A DNA stretch of 64,000 nucleotides, taken from the NCBI GenBank assembly GCA_964411985.1, contig CAYPNF010000013.1:1-64000 (forward strand), given 5' to 3'. Both the position numbers and the translations under genes were made by a program. This DNA is from CAYPNF01 sp964411985. Lineage in GTDB: Bacteria > Verrucomicrobiota > Verrucomicrobiia > Limisphaerales > J093. Positions 1 to 9,311 of this stretch are shown here, piece after piece (position 1 is the stretch's first letter; the number at the start of each line of letters is the position of its first letter). Below the pieces are notes generated by a model, which made no database searches, had not been told where the DNA came from, and worked only from the letters and a program-made list of their open reading frames with translations.

Positions 1-391
1 CTGTCCGGTTCGGAGGGAGGGGCAAGGTCACATCCCTTGTCCCTACCCCTATCCTTGGCTGGGCCGGATTCCCATTTGTGTGTTTTGTGTCATCTGTGGT
101 TAAACCCGGTCATTCGTGTCATTCGTGTCATTCGTGGTTGTCCCTTCCGGCTTCTGTGTGCTCCGTGTGTTCTGTGGTGAATCAAGACGGCGGGCTGCGG
201 AGAGCCCTGCCCTACCTTGATCGGGGGCCAATGGAGGTTTTTGAAACTTTTCGAGGGTCAAGGGGGTTTAACTAGGTGGCAGTAATATCCGCGGGCTACT
301 TGGCTGCCCGTAATGGGTTGGATGTTGCTGAGGTACGTTGGGGGGCCTGCAGAGGGGGGTTCTTCTGCAGGCTCCTGATACAAAAACACTT
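1..391. repeat. Non-coding leader region with a 9-bp minisatellite
   Basis: No convincing gene is visible here. At 110-136 the unit TCATTCGTG occurs three times in perfect tandem (period 9). Degenerate relatives lie just outside it: TCATCTGTGG around 90-99, and CTCCGTGTGTTCTGTGG around 160-176. The short reading frame across this region encodes only the low-complexity repeat (Cys/His/Ser-rich) and is not credible as a protein. Similar short phrases are, to my recollection, common between genes in PVC genomes; that part is recollection, not seen here. Confidence 0.6.
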
Positions 392-586
392 ATGAAGCTG
401 ATGCTTACCTTTTTCTGCTGGTGTTTGTTGTTCCTGCTGTGCTGGCCTTTGGCGCTGCTGGCGCTGGTGTTGCTGCCCTTTGTTTGGCTGATACTGCTCC
501 CCTTCCGCTTGGCCTTTATCGCGGTGGAGGCCATCCTTGGGCTCGTGCGCGCCATCCTGTTCCTGCCCGCCCGCCTGCTGAGCTAA
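392..586 (+). CDS. Small hydrophobic membrane protein, function unknown
   Basis: The 64-residue product is almost entirely hydrophobic (Leu, Phe, Trp, Ala, Val). It has two likely membrane segments, roughly residues 4-35 and 38-55, separated by prolines and single arginines. I chose the ATG at 392 because translation from 338 would add a non-hydrophobic stretch that looks non-coding. No Shine-Dalgarno sequence is obvious. The gene stands alone upstream of pfp on the same strand. I do not recognise a family. Small Leu-rich proteins of this type are easily over-called, so the protein is plausible rather than proven. Confidence 0.5.
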   Translation: MKLMLTFFCWCLLFLLCWPLALLALVLLPFVWLILLPFRLAFIAVEAILGLVRAILFLPARLLS

Positions 587-638
587 GACGGACTGCCCAG
601 ACCGAAACCAGCCCTTCTGCTTCGTAACAGGACGCAGA

Positions 639-700
639 AGGAGGCTGCTTTCATAAGGTGGGCCGTTCGTTTGGATTAAGAACCCTCACTTCGGCCTCCT
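639..700 (+). promoter_or_regulatory. Possible leader hairpin upstream of pfp
   Basis: AGGAGGC at 639-645 is the exact complement of GCCTCCT at 694-700, so a transcript reading toward pfp could form a 7-bp stem closing a loop of about 48 nt. The left arm also looks like a Shine-Dalgarno sequence, but no suitable start codon follows it. The pairing may be chance. It is recorded because it is the only structure seen between the small membrane gene and pfp. Confidence 0.2.
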
Positions 701-807
701 AAACCCTTGTCGGCGAGACTTGGTTCCTGGGAGGGTCGCATCCCGCTGCTCCCCCAACAACCCGCTTGTCAGACCCGCTTCAACCCTGTAGAAAACCGCC
801 CCCATAT

Positions 808-2460
808 ATGAGTTCGATTTCATCGTTACAGAAGGCCCGGGCAGCTTATCAACCCAAACTGCCCCCCGTGTTCGCCCAACACGGCGTCGCAGTGAAGACC
901 GTGGACGGCGCGAAGACCCAATCCGTGGCGGATCAGGCAGCCATCCAAGGCATGTTCCCGAACACGTTTGGTTTGCCTCTGGTCACCTTCGAGCCGGACG
1001 CCACGAAGGCGGGAGCCCCTCTGAAGGTGGGAGTCATCCTCTCCGGTGGCCAAGCTCCGGGCGGACACAATGTCATCGCCGGGCTCTTTGATGGTCTCAA
1101 GGCCATGAATGCCCAGAGCACGCTGTACGGGTTCCTGGGCGGCCCTAGCGGTCTCGTGGACAACAAGTACCAGGTGTTCGACCACGCCACGATCGACGCT
1201 TTTCGCAATACCGGCGGGTTCGATATCATCGGTTCGGGACGCACCAAACTAGAGACGACCGAGCAGTTCGACAAAGTGGCGGTGAACTGCCGCGAGCACG
1301 GCATCCAAGCCCTGGTGGTCATCGGAGGCGACGATTCCAACACGAACGCCTGCCTGCTTGCAGAGTACTTCCTTCAACAAAAGGTCCCCGTGCAGGTGAT
1401 CGGCTGCCCCAAGACCATCGATGGCGACCTTAAGAACGATCAGATCGAGACATCCTTCGGGTTCGACACCGCCACCAAGGTGTATAGCGAGCTGATCGGG
1501 AACATCCAACGCGACGCCAATTCGGCGAAGAAGTATTACCACTTCGTCAAGCTCATGGGGCGCTCGGCCTCGCATATCGCACTGGAATGCGCGCTCCAGA
1601 CCCATCCGAACGTCACGCTGATCTCCGAGGAGATCGCGGCGCAAAAGCAGACGATGAAGCAGATCGTGCAATACGTCGCTGGCATCATCCGGGACCGTGC
1701 CGCAGCGAAACGCAACTTCGGGGTGGTGCTGATTCCCGAGGGCTTGATTGAGTTCGTTCCGGAGATGAAGAAGCTCATCGCCGAGCTCAACGAACTCTTG
1801 GCCAAGAACGACGAGTATTTCCAAAAGCTCTCCACCGAGGACCAACTGCAGTTTGTGAGCAGCAAGCTTTCGGCGGAATCCTCCCAGGCCTTCAACTCCC
1901 TGCCTCGTTCCATCCAACTGCAGCTGACCATGGACCGTGACCCGCACGGCAACGTCCAGGTTTCCCGCATTGAAACCGAGAAGTTGGTCATCGATATGGT
2001 GGGCGATCTGCTGCGCGAGTGGAAGAGTGGCGGCAAGTACACCGGCAAGTTCAATGCGCTGAATCACTTCTTCGGTTACGAAGGCCGTTGCGCCGCCCCT
2101 TCCAACTTTGATGCCGACTACGGCTACAGCCTGGGCTTTACCGCCAGCGCGTTGATCGCGGGCGGCAAATCGGGTTACATGTCCGCGGTGCGAGGCATAT
2201 CAAAGCCGGCTTCCCAGTGGACGCCCGGCGGGATTCCCTTGACGATGATGATGAACGTCGAGAGACGGCACGGAAAGAACGTCCCCGTCATCAAGAAGGC
2301 CTTGGTGGAACTCGACGGTAAACCGTTCCAGGCACTGCTGCAGAACCGGGACGCTTGGGCCATGAACGACGACTATGTCTATCCTGGCCCGATCCAGTAC
2401 TTCGGTCCTTCCGAGGTCTGCGACCAGCCTACGGCCACCCTGACGCTGGAACGGTCGTAA
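808..2460 (+). CDS. pfp: Pyrophosphate-dependent 6-phosphofructokinase
   Basis: Diphosphate:fructose-6-phosphate 1-phosphotransferase, which reversibly interconverts F6P and fructose-1,6-bisphosphate using PPi in cytoplasmic glycolysis and gluconeogenesis. At 550 residues it matches the long PfpB-type clade rather than the short (~320 aa) ATP enzyme. Visible family motifs are GGQAPGGHN near residue 80, GGDDSNTN near 175 (the second Asp, where ATP enzymes have Gly, is the classic PPi signature), PKTIDGDLKND near 200 and GRSASH near 250. The ATG at 808 is preferred because it begins the usual N-terminus (MSSISSLQKARAAYQP); upstream in-frame starts are non-ATG. A strong hairpin terminator follows the stop, so it is probably monocistronic or the last gene of its transcript. 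Confidence 0.95.
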   Translation: MSSISSLQKARAAYQPKLPPVFAQHGVAVKTVDGAKTQSVADQAAIQGMFPNTFGLPLVTFEPDATKAGAPLKVGVILSGGQAPGGHNVIAGLFDGLKAMNAQSTLYGFLGGPSGLVDNKYQVFDHATIDAFRNTGGFDIIGSGRTKLETTEQFDKVAVNCREHGIQALVVIGGDDSNTNACLLAEYFLQQKVPVQVIGCPKTIDGDLKNDQIETSFGFDTATKVYSELIGNIQRDANSAKKYYHFVKLMGRSASHIALECALQTHPNVTLISEEIAAQKQTMKQIVQYVAGIIRDRAAAKRNFGVVLIPEGLIEFVPEMKKLIAELNELLAKNDEYFQKLSTEDQLQFVSSKLSAESSQAFNSLPRSIQLQLTMDRDPHGNVQVSRIETEKLVIDMVGDLLREWKSGGKYTGKFNALNHFFGYEGRCAAPSNFDADYGYSLGFTASALIAGGKSGYMSAVRGISKPASQWTPGGIPLTMMMNVERRHGKNVPVIKKALVELDGKPFQALLQNRDAWAMNDDYVYPGPIQYFGPSEVCDQPTATLTLERS

Positions 2461-2495
2461 GGTTGAAGCGATAGCGCTGGAGAGTGTTTCCATTT

Positions 2496-2530
2496 ACGCC
2501 GGAGCGGGATCTTCTGCTCCGGCGTTTTCG
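2496..2530 (+). terminator. Intrinsic terminator of pfp
   Basis: A perfect 10-bp stem, ACGCCGGAGC (2496-2505) and GCTCCGGCGT (2516-2525), with a 10-nt loop is followed by TTTCG. It begins 36 bp after the pfp stop codon and is a textbook rho-independent terminator for the plus strand. Confidence 0.8.
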
Positions 2531-2578
2531 TTTCGGGAGGAGTCGTTGGCCACGGGCCTCACACGGAAACCCCGTGCC

Positions 2579-2716
2579 GCAGACAGCCTTGTCTGCCGTA
2601 TCGCCTGCCTACGCCAAGGCTTCGGCGGGCAGGCCGACTGCCATGTCGGCCACCCTTCCGCACCTGCACACCACGCGGGTTAGGCAACCCGCGAAACAGC
2701 AGGTTGGGCAACCTGC
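2579..2716. repeat. Cluster of dispersed palindromic elements
   Basis: Four short hairpins sit back to back. They are GCAGACA/TGTCTGC at 2579-2596, GCCTGCC/GGCAGGC at about 2603-2634 around a CTACGCCAAGGCTTCGGCG core, GCGGGTT/AACCCGC at 2675-2692, and GCAGGTT/AACCTGC at 2699-2716. A related block lies at about 9598-9715 in the opposite orientation, sharing a GTGGYGTGCA...GCGGAAGG segment and GCAGGTTGCCCAACC. These look like non-autonomous repeat elements filling the gap between pfp and the GH38-like gene. I see no gene in 2461-2824. Confidence 0.65.
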
Positions 2717-2824
2717 GCTACGAGACTGTTGCGGGGGCGCCCTGGGATAGGGCGGGACTGGCCCATACGCACAAGCAGGCCGGATTGCATTCGTCGGGCT
2801 GTTGGGGTATGAGCTTAGTACCGA

Positions 2825-5458
2825 ATGAACCGGGCACTTCTCACTATCGCCTTCGCCCTCTGCGTCCACAGCACTCTGGCCAACGCCGCCGAACCCGTGC
2901 GCATCTACCTGGCCAACGACGACCACACCGATTACATGTGGACGGCCGACGCGGAAACCTACAATGGGGTCTTCGTGGAGATGCTCGACTACTACCTGAG
3001 CCTGGCGGACGAGACCACGACCCATCCCGTGCCGTATCAGAGCCGCTTCAACGCGGACGGCAGTTACTGGCTCTGGCAATATGAGCGGCAGAAGACCACC
3101 GCGGAGTTTGATCGGTTGATCGGACGCGTGAAGGACGGGCACATCAGTGCGCCACTGACCACCCTGGTTTCGTGTTACGGAGCCCAACCCGCCGAGGCCG
3201 TGTTGCGTGGGATGTATTATGCGGGACGCCTGGAACGGAGGTTTCAGCACCGCTTGACGCTCGCGGTGGCGATGGAAAACCAATCGTTGCCTTTAGGTTT
3301 GGCTTCGTTGTGGGCGGGCGCGGGCGCGAAATACAGCTGGCGCGGGGTCTGTGGCTGCGCCAGCAAGCTGTCCAACCGGGTGTTGGGCCAACGCAACCAC
3401 GAGATCTACTGGTGTGCCGGGCAGGACGGTCAGCGCGTGCTGATGAAATGGCACTCCCTCGCCAACGACAACAACCGGTCGAGCGGCGGTTACGCGGAAG
3501 CCTTTGATCCAGTGGCTGCAGTCCACTTTCTGCACTCCGACGCCGGTTTCCTCAGCCGCTACACGGACCCGTCCACGAAGGGACCTTACCTGGTGCGCGG
3601 GGCGTTCGGTTTTGGCTGGGATGCGTTAAACCGCAAGACCGGTCAGCCTTATCCAGCCGATCCGAGCGGGTATCCGCAGGCCGATCACTTCCATGTTGTC
3701 GCCCAGGCGCAATCGAATGGGGAGCGGCAGGTCATCGCGTCGAATGAAGAGGATTTCTTTAGCGACTTCGAGAAAACCTATGGCGCGAACCTTCCGTCCG
3801 AGAGCGTGACCTACGGCAACGAGTGGGACCTCTATTCGGCTTCGATGGCGGAAACCTCGGCCCGGGTGAGACGATCGGTGGAGAAGCTGCGCGCGGCGGA
3901 ATTGATGGCCACCTTGGTGAGCCTCAAGAAACCTGCATTCTTGCGCGGCCGCGAGAGGGCCCGCGATTTGGCGTTCACTGACCTCGGCCTCTTCTGGGAG
4001 CATGACTGGACTGCGGACGGCCCGGTCTCGCGCGCCTACCGCGCCGGGTGGCAGGATCTTCTCGCAAGTGAGATCGAGTACTACGTCCATGCGTTGCACG
4101 CCGATGGGGCGACCCAGCTGGGTGCGCTGATCCAGAAACCGGATCGTAAGGCGCACCGGTTCTTCGCGTTGAATCCGCTGGGTTGGACGCGCACCGACTA
4201 CGCCGACTACGCCTATAGCGGCCCGACGAATATCCATGTGCGCGATATCTCCTCGGGCCTCGACGTCCCCCATCAGTTCATCGATCTCGGCGGCGTGACC
4301 CACCTTCGCGTGCTGGCGACCGATGTGCCGTCCGCCGGGTACAAGACTTTTGAGGTCCTGAGCGGACCCGGTTCGGCTCCTGCGAACCCTGCCGCCCTCG
4401 TCAGTGCGGGGAATACCACGCTCGAGAACTCCCGCCTCAAGTTGGTGGTGGAGCCTGACGGTGCCATCGCCAGCTTGGTGAACAAGTCCCAGCCTAACGC
4501 CGACCTTGCCAGCACCCTAGGGGGCCTGAAGCTCAATGACTTTGCGGCCAACGAAACCAACGGAAACGCCATCACCGTCGAGAACAGCGGCCCCGTCTCG
4601 GTCACGTTAAAGTGTGTCAGTGCCGCTGGACGCCAGCACACCACGCTCATCACCCTGATCCGCGATTCCGACCGAGTGGACATCCGGAACGAGATTACCG
4701 AGAACTTCGCCGATGTGCGCCACTGGGCGTTCAGCTTCAACCTCACTTCGCCGGACGTCCACACCGAGGAAGTCGGTGCCGTGATCCGGGCGAAAACGAA
4801 AGCCCAGGGCGGCGACTATGCCGACAGCCACGCGCGCTATGATTACCTCACGCTCAATCATTTTGCCGACATCACGGATGGCGCCAACACGCGCGGCGTA
4901 ACGCTGGCCAACGCCGACTGCGCCTTCGCCCGCCTGGGCCAGAGCACTGCAGGGACTCTCGATACAGCCACGCCCCAACTCAGCGTGCTCGCCGGCGGAC
5001 AAGTGGACGGATCCTCGCTCGGCATCCAAGGACAGAATGGTGCGACGTGGTTTCTCCAGCGGTTCGCCCTTCGCCCGCATGGTGCCTACGATGCCGTGGC
5101 AGCCATGAAGCTCGGTTTGGAACATCAGAACCCGCTCGTTACCAGCGAGGTCACTGGTGCTGCCGACAGCCCCTATCCCGCCACCCGCTATTCTTTGCTT
5201 CAGCTCGACCCGCCCGCCGTCCTGCTTTGGGCGCTCAAGCCGCATGACGACGGCATCGACCATGGCATCATCGCCCGGGTATGGAACCTCGCGTCCGAGC
5301 CGGCCACGGTGCGACTTGAGACCGCCACCCGCCTTCCAGGCGCGCGGCGGGTTACCCACATTGAGACGCCCCTGGAGGCGTTGCCGGTCAAGAACTCCTC
5401 GATCGAGGTTACGGTCCCCGCCCTTCGGATCGAGAGCTATGCCTTGGCGCCTCAATGA
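2825..5458 (+). CDS. Secreted glycoside hydrolase, GH38 alpha-mannosidase-like
   Basis: The 877-residue protein has a clear signal peptide (residues 1-22, cut near ANA-AEP). Directly after it is HTDYMW (residues 34-39), matching the HxDxxW motif that begins the GH38 catalytic domain and supplies two zinc ligands. GAGAKYSWRG near 160 and NEWDLYSASMAETSARVRRS near 330-350 resemble the alpha-mannosidase N-domain and its helical bundle. NPLGWTRTDY near 440 resembles the start of the beta-sandwich C-domain. Likely role: exo-hydrolysis of mannosidic or related bonds in glycans outside the cytoplasm. It converges on the HEAT-DUF1080 gene with only 4 bp between stops. The assignment to GH38 is by motif; substrate is unknown and other alpha-glycosidase clans remain possible. 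Confidence 0.7.
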   Translation: MNRALLTIAFALCVHSTLANAAEPVRIYLANDDHTDYMWTADAETYNGVFVEMLDYYLSLADETTTHPVPYQSRFNADGSYWLWQYERQKTTAEFDRLIGRVKDGHISAPLTTLVSCYGAQPAEAVLRGMYYAGRLERRFQHRLTLAVAMENQSLPLGLASLWAGAGAKYSWRGVCGCASKLSNRVLGQRNHEIYWCAGQDGQRVLMKWHSLANDNNRSSGGYAEAFDPVAAVHFLHSDAGFLSRYTDPSTKGPYLVRGAFGFGWDALNRKTGQPYPADPSGYPQADHFHVVAQAQSNGERQVIASNEEDFFSDFEKTYGANLPSESVTYGNEWDLYSASMAETSARVRRSVEKLRAAELMATLVSLKKPAFLRGRERARDLAFTDLGLFWEHDWTADGPVSRAYRAGWQDLLASEIEYYVHALHADGATQLGALIQKPDRKAHRFFALNPLGWTRTDYADYAYSGPTNIHVRDISSGLDVPHQFIDLGGVTHLRVLATDVPSAGYKTFEVLSGPGSAPANPAALVSAGNTTLENSRLKLVVEPDGAIASLVNKSQPNADLASTLGGLKLNDFAANETNGNAITVENSGPVSVTLKCVSAAGRQHTTLITLIRDSDRVDIRNEITENFADVRHWAFSFNLTSPDVHTEEVGAVIRAKTKAQGGDYADSHARYDYLTLNHFADITDGANTRGVTLANADCAFARLGQSTAGTLDTATPQLSVLAGGQVDGSSLGIQGQNGATWFLQRFALRPHGAYDAVAAMKLGLEHQNPLVTSEVTGAADSPYPATRYSLLQLDPPAVLLWALKPHDDGIDHGIIARVWNLASEPATVRLETATRLPGARRVTHIETPLEALPVKNSSIEVTVPALRIESYALAPQ

Positions 5459-5462
5459 GCCA

Positions 5463-7958
5463 TCACTTCAGTTCCTTGAGGCGGATGTTCTTGAACTGGA
5501 CTTTCATCGGCGGCCCAGGATGCATCTGGAGGGCAATGATGCCGCGCGCGGCCGCTTGGGTCGCGTGATGGTCCGTGATCTGGCACATGAGTACGCCGTT
5601 GATGTAGAGGTCGATGCTGGGACCGCGACACACAATGCGGTAGGTGTTCCAGTCCTCCTGCTTGTAATGCTTCAGCAAGTCCGCCGGAGCCCCGATCGTT
5701 TCCACGGATTTCTTTCCGTCGGCGGCGAAAGCCGCTCTTTCCCCGCATCCCGCGATGAGGCCGCGGCTGTGGTGATAGACAAAGCCGACCAGCGCACCGT
5801 CACCACTCATGTCGGCCTGATACCCAAACGTATCCCAGTCGGGGCGCTCCTCGGATCGGATTTGAATGCCGGAGTTGCCCTCGCGGCTGAGCTTGAAATC
5901 AGCCAGCAGTTCGAAGTCCCCCGGTTGGCCATCGCGCCAGATGAGGTAATTGCACTCCTTGCAAGGCTTCTCCACGGTGCTTTGGGCCGTCAACGCGCCG
6001 TCCTCAACGGTCCACCAACCTGGCTTGCTGCTCCAGCCGGATAGGTCTTTGCCGTTAAAGATCGGCGTGAACCCTTCCTGCGCCGCGTCCTTGGGCAGGA
6101 GCGCCTTCAGTTTCTGAACGCGCTCTGTCAGTTCCTTATTGGTCGTCTTCACCTGGTTGATCGCCTTGGCCACTTCCGCAGGGTGGGAGGCCACGATCTT
6201 CTCGGCGATGTCCACCGCCGCACCGCCCGCTTCCTCCTTGAGGCCGTCTTGAGCCAGGTAGGGTTGGATCAGTGCAAGCGACTCCCTGCTGGGAAGGGCA
6301 CCCAGGGTCGACAACGCCAGGCGTTGCTCCTCTTTCCGCTCCAACTGAGGCAGCAACTCCTTCAATTGTGATACCTTCTGCGCTTCAGTAACGGTTTGCA
6401 TGGGGATCAGCCGGAGTTGGCCGCGCAAGGCGAGAATCTTGAACCGATTGTCGGTGGTGGTCTTGGACATTTTCACCAAGTCCGGCAACGCCTCGGCGGT
6501 CGGCCAATCACACAGTGCCCGGAAGGCCGTTTCCCGGACGGAGGCGTTGGAATCGGCCGCTGCCGCGCGCACTGCCGTCAATGCATTCGGGCTGCCCACG
6601 GTGCGCAGAACCCGCAGCAGCACGAGTTTGGGTTCCCCCTGCGACTTCGCCAGGCCAGGCAGGAGTTTTTCGGCACAACTCGCGGCATCCGGTTGCCGGG
6701 AACAAATCTCCGAAAGGGCGGTTTCCGCCGCTTCCAGGGCCTTGGTTCGCAACGTGGCCTCCACCACGCCGGGGATTCCCCCGACCTCCACGATCTCACC
6801 CAAGGCCTTGAAACTCGCGGCCGCCACCGCAGAATCCGCATCCACAGCGCCCTTTAGCAACACCGGAACTGCCGCCGCAATGCGGCGCTGCCCCGCGGCG
6901 TCCATGAACGCCACGCGGATTTTGGCGTCCGAATCCGTGAGCAATGCCACGATCGCTGCGTCTGCCTGTTTGCCCGGAAAGCCAATCAAACCGGCCTGCG
7001 CCGCGCTCGCCACGTCGGGCTCAGGGTCTTTCACCCACTGCACCAACAGCGGGAGCGTAGCAGGGGTGCGAAGCTGGGCAAGACCCCGGATGGCCGCAAC
7101 GCGACGTACCGCAGGGCCCTTCTGTGCGGATGCCTTCAAGGCGGGCACAGCGCTGGGGTCGCCGCGATACCCGAGCGTCTGCAATAACAAGAGCTGCTTT
7201 TCCGGAGTCGCTTTCTCGATTTCCCTCGCCAGCGCCTGCGTCACCTTCTGGCCGGGCATTTCCAACGAGATCCGCATCGCGGCAGCGGTCAGCGCGTAGG
7301 ATTCCCTCCGAATGGTCTCTATCAGCAGGGAGACGCCCTTGGTGCCCCGGCTCTGGATCGCACCGCGTAACGCCGCCACTTGCACCTGGTGTGAGAGGTT
7401 GGGTGTTTTTCGCACTTTGTCGTAAACGGCGGCCGCGGCCGCGCCCCGCATCGATTCTGCGCAGCGGAACAATCCCTCGCAAATGGCTGGCTGGGTGGCT
7501 GTGGTTCCGTTCGAAAGCGCCTTCTCCAGCGCTGGCACCGAAGCGGGGCCGATTTTGCCCAAGGCCCGCGCCGCAGCCTGCACGACAGCCGGGTCGGGGT
7601 GGGTCAACAGTTTGGCGAGCGACTCCACGGCTCCGGTGTCCTTGCGGACTCCCAGGCTCTCAATGACCCCCACCAGCATCCGGCCTTGGCATTTGCCAAG
7701 AGCGCTGCGTAATGCGGCGTCCACAGAAGGATCAGCGATGGGCTCGAGCGCATACCGGGCCATGTGGGAGAGGTTCTCATCCGCCAGCAACGTCGCAAGC
7801 ACGGGTACGGCTGCCTGGGTGCCCACGCGCGCCAGTTCCCGGCAGGCATCGGCTTTGTCCTTCGGAGAAGCGTCCGACTTCAGAATGGCGATGAGTTTGT
7901 CTTCCTGGGCGAACGCGGTCCCGATGAAGAGGAGTAGGGCGGCAAAAAGGTGTTTCAT
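5463..7958 (-). CDS. Exported HEAT-repeat protein with C-terminal DUF1080 (3-keto-glycoside hydrolase-like) domain
   Basis: The 831-residue protein starts with a signal peptide (MKHLFAALLLFIGTAFAQ). Residues about 25-620 form a long series of alpha-helical HEAT-like repeats, recognisable as recurring A-V-P-x-L / A-A-x-A-L-G units. The last 200 residues are a DUF1080 domain beginning FTPIFNGKDLSGW, with the usual GNSGIQIR, DWNTYRIVCRG and GPPMKVQFKNIRLKEL segments. DUF1080 (PF06439) has been described as a 3-keto-disaccharide hydrolase fold. The gene lies 24 bp downstream of the Gfo/Idh/MocA oxidoreductase on the same strand, so the two are probably co-transcribed. An oxidoreductase that makes 3-keto sugars and a hydrolase that cleaves them is a coherent pair; activity on a specific sugar is inference. 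Confidence 0.88.
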   Translation of the reverse strand: MKHLFAALLLFIGTAFAQEDKLIAILKSDASPKDKADACRELARVGTQAAVPVLATLLADENLSHMARYALEPIADPSVDAALRSALGKCQGRMLVGVIESLGVRKDTGAVESLAKLLTHPDPAVVQAAARALGKIGPASVPALEKALSNGTTATQPAICEGLFRCAESMRGAAAAAVYDKVRKTPNLSHQVQVAALRGAIQSRGTKGVSLLIETIRRESYALTAAAMRISLEMPGQKVTQALAREIEKATPEKQLLLLQTLGYRGDPSAVPALKASAQKGPAVRRVAAIRGLAQLRTPATLPLLVQWVKDPEPDVASAAQAGLIGFPGKQADAAIVALLTDSDAKIRVAFMDAAGQRRIAAAVPVLLKGAVDADSAVAAASFKALGEIVEVGGIPGVVEATLRTKALEAAETALSEICSRQPDAASCAEKLLPGLAKSQGEPKLVLLRVLRTVGSPNALTAVRAAAADSNASVRETAFRALCDWPTAEALPDLVKMSKTTTDNRFKILALRGQLRLIPMQTVTEAQKVSQLKELLPQLERKEEQRLALSTLGALPSRESLALIQPYLAQDGLKEEAGGAAVDIAEKIVASHPAEVAKAINQVKTTNKELTERVQKLKALLPKDAAQEGFTPIFNGKDLSGWSSKPGWWTVEDGALTAQSTVEKPCKECNYLIWRDGQPGDFELLADFKLSREGNSGIQIRSEERPDWDTFGYQADMSGDGALVGFVYHHSRGLIAGCGERAAFAADGKKSVETIGAPADLLKHYKQEDWNTYRIVCRGPSIDLYINGVLMCQITDHHATQAAARGIIALQMHPGPPMKVQFKNIRLKELK

Positions 7959-7982
7959 TTGGGGTGTTTCTGGAGGGTTGGA

Positions 7983-9311
7983 TTAGACCGCGTAAGGGGC
8001 CCGCATGGCGCGGGAGCGCAACCGATTCGCCTCGTCATCCCCGACAAACTCGGCCGTGCGCAGGTCAAACTTCAAGTTCCGCTTCAATCGCTCGCAGATG
8101 TCGGCCGCCAGGCAAATGCACATGGAACGGTACATGACTTCCGGGTTCGCCACCGTGAGGCGGCGGGAACGGACGCAGTCGAAGAAATCCCGTGCGTGGT
8201 TCATTTGCCGTTGCGTGCGGGCGGTGTATTCCGCCAACACGTTCTTGTATTCGCGCAAGAGAGACGGCGACGACACATCCGGACGAGAATAGCCGTCCGC
8301 GGCCGCGGCCCAACCTTCGGGCCCGTCAAAACGTTCACCACAGGCGCCGTGCCAGTACTCGCACGTATCCCAGACCGACCCGCTGACGCGGTAGAGCACC
8401 AATTTCACCCCGTTGGACAAACGCGTCACCATCGTCGCATCGGGCTTCTCAAACTGAAACTCGATGAAGGAAACGTTGGTCATGTCGAGCCCGGCCAGAG
8501 CCTGGGCCACGGTGTGTGCACCCCACATGGCAACATCGGTTGCCAGGTCGTAGTAGTGATACCAGCCTCCGCCGTTCACATAACCGCTGTTGTAAGGCCG
8601 CCAGGGACACGGACCCAGCCAGGCGTCCCAATCCAGTTCGTCCTTGGGCGGTTCCGGCTCAGCGGGCAACCAATCCTGACGCAAGCCATCCCGCCAGCGG
8701 ATGTCGGCGTACACCGTATGAATCGGACCCAATCGGCCGGAGCGGGCCATCTCAATGGCAAACACATGATTCGCCTCGCTGAGTCGCTGGGCGCCGGTCT
8801 GAAAGACCCGACCATACCGCCGGGCCGTCTCCACCACCATCTGGCCTTGAGCCATCGTCAGGCAGGCAGGCTTCTCGCAATAGACATCCTTGCCCGCTCG
8901 CATGGCCAGCACCGAAGCCGGCGCGTGCCAGCGGTCGCCAGTGGCGATCAACACGGCTTCCACATCGGTCCGTTCGGCCAGGAGTTGGCGCATGTCACCG
9001 TACACGGCGCAATCTTTGTTGCCATATTTGCTGTCCACCGCGTTCTTGGCTGCCAGACGCCGGCCTTTCAGGGCATCACAGACGGCCACCCATTGGACAT
9101 CCTTCTCATTGATCATCCAACCCAGGTCATAAGAACCGCGGCCACCGATTCCGATGCCCCCCATGAGAATGCGTTCGCTGGGGGCAGTGGTTCCGCCAAG
9201 TCCGAGCACCGAGCCCGGAACAACCAAAGGCAGTGCCACCGCACTGGCCGCCATTGTTCCCCGGGTCAGGAAACGGCGCCGGGTGAGAGTCGTACGATTG
9301 TCATGGCTCAT
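7983..9311 (-). CDS. Tat-exported Gfo/Idh/MocA-family oxidoreductase
   Basis: NAD(P)-dependent sugar dehydrogenase family. From the ATG at 9311 the N-terminus MSHDNRTTLTRRRFLTRGTM carries a twin-arginine signal (RRRFLT) followed by a hydrophobic stretch and an Ala/Gly-rich cleavage region, so the folded enzyme is exported with its cofactor. A Rossmann segment (GGIGIGGRGSYDLGW) follows. EKPACLTM near residue 140 is the family's catalytic Lys motif (EKP). The C-terminal half contains WHGACGERFDGPEG and RHxxD-like segments typical of the PVC secreted clade. About 442 residues. Upstream in-frame starts at 9359 and 9329 would only add residues before the Tat motif. It is the promoter-proximal gene of a two-gene operon with the HEAT-DUF1080 protein. 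Confidence 0.9.
   Translation of the reverse strand: MSHDNRTTLTRRRFLTRGTMAASAVALPLVVPGSVLGLGGTTAPSERILMGGIGIGGRGSYDLGWMINEKDVQWVAVCDALKGRRLAAKNAVDSKYGNKDCAVYGDMRQLLAERTDVEAVLIATGDRWHAPASVLAMRAGKDVYCEKPACLTMAQGQMVVETARRYGRVFQTGAQRLSEANHVFAIEMARSGRLGPIHTVYADIRWRDGLRQDWLPAEPEPPKDELDWDAWLGPCPWRPYNSGYVNGGGWYHYYDLATDVAMWGAHTVAQALAGLDMTNVSFIEFQFEKPDATMVTRLSNGVKLVLYRVSGSVWDTCEYWHGACGERFDGPEGWAAAADGYSRPDVSSPSLLREYKNVLAEYTARTQRQMNHARDFFDCVRSRRLTVANPEVMYRSMCICLAADICERLKRNLKFDLRTAEFVGDDEANRLRSRAMRAPYAV

Noticed and set aside
110..136. Possible CRISPR-like array
   Set aside because: Units are 9 bp in perfect tandem with no spacers. No CRISPR array or cas gene is seen anywhere in the window.
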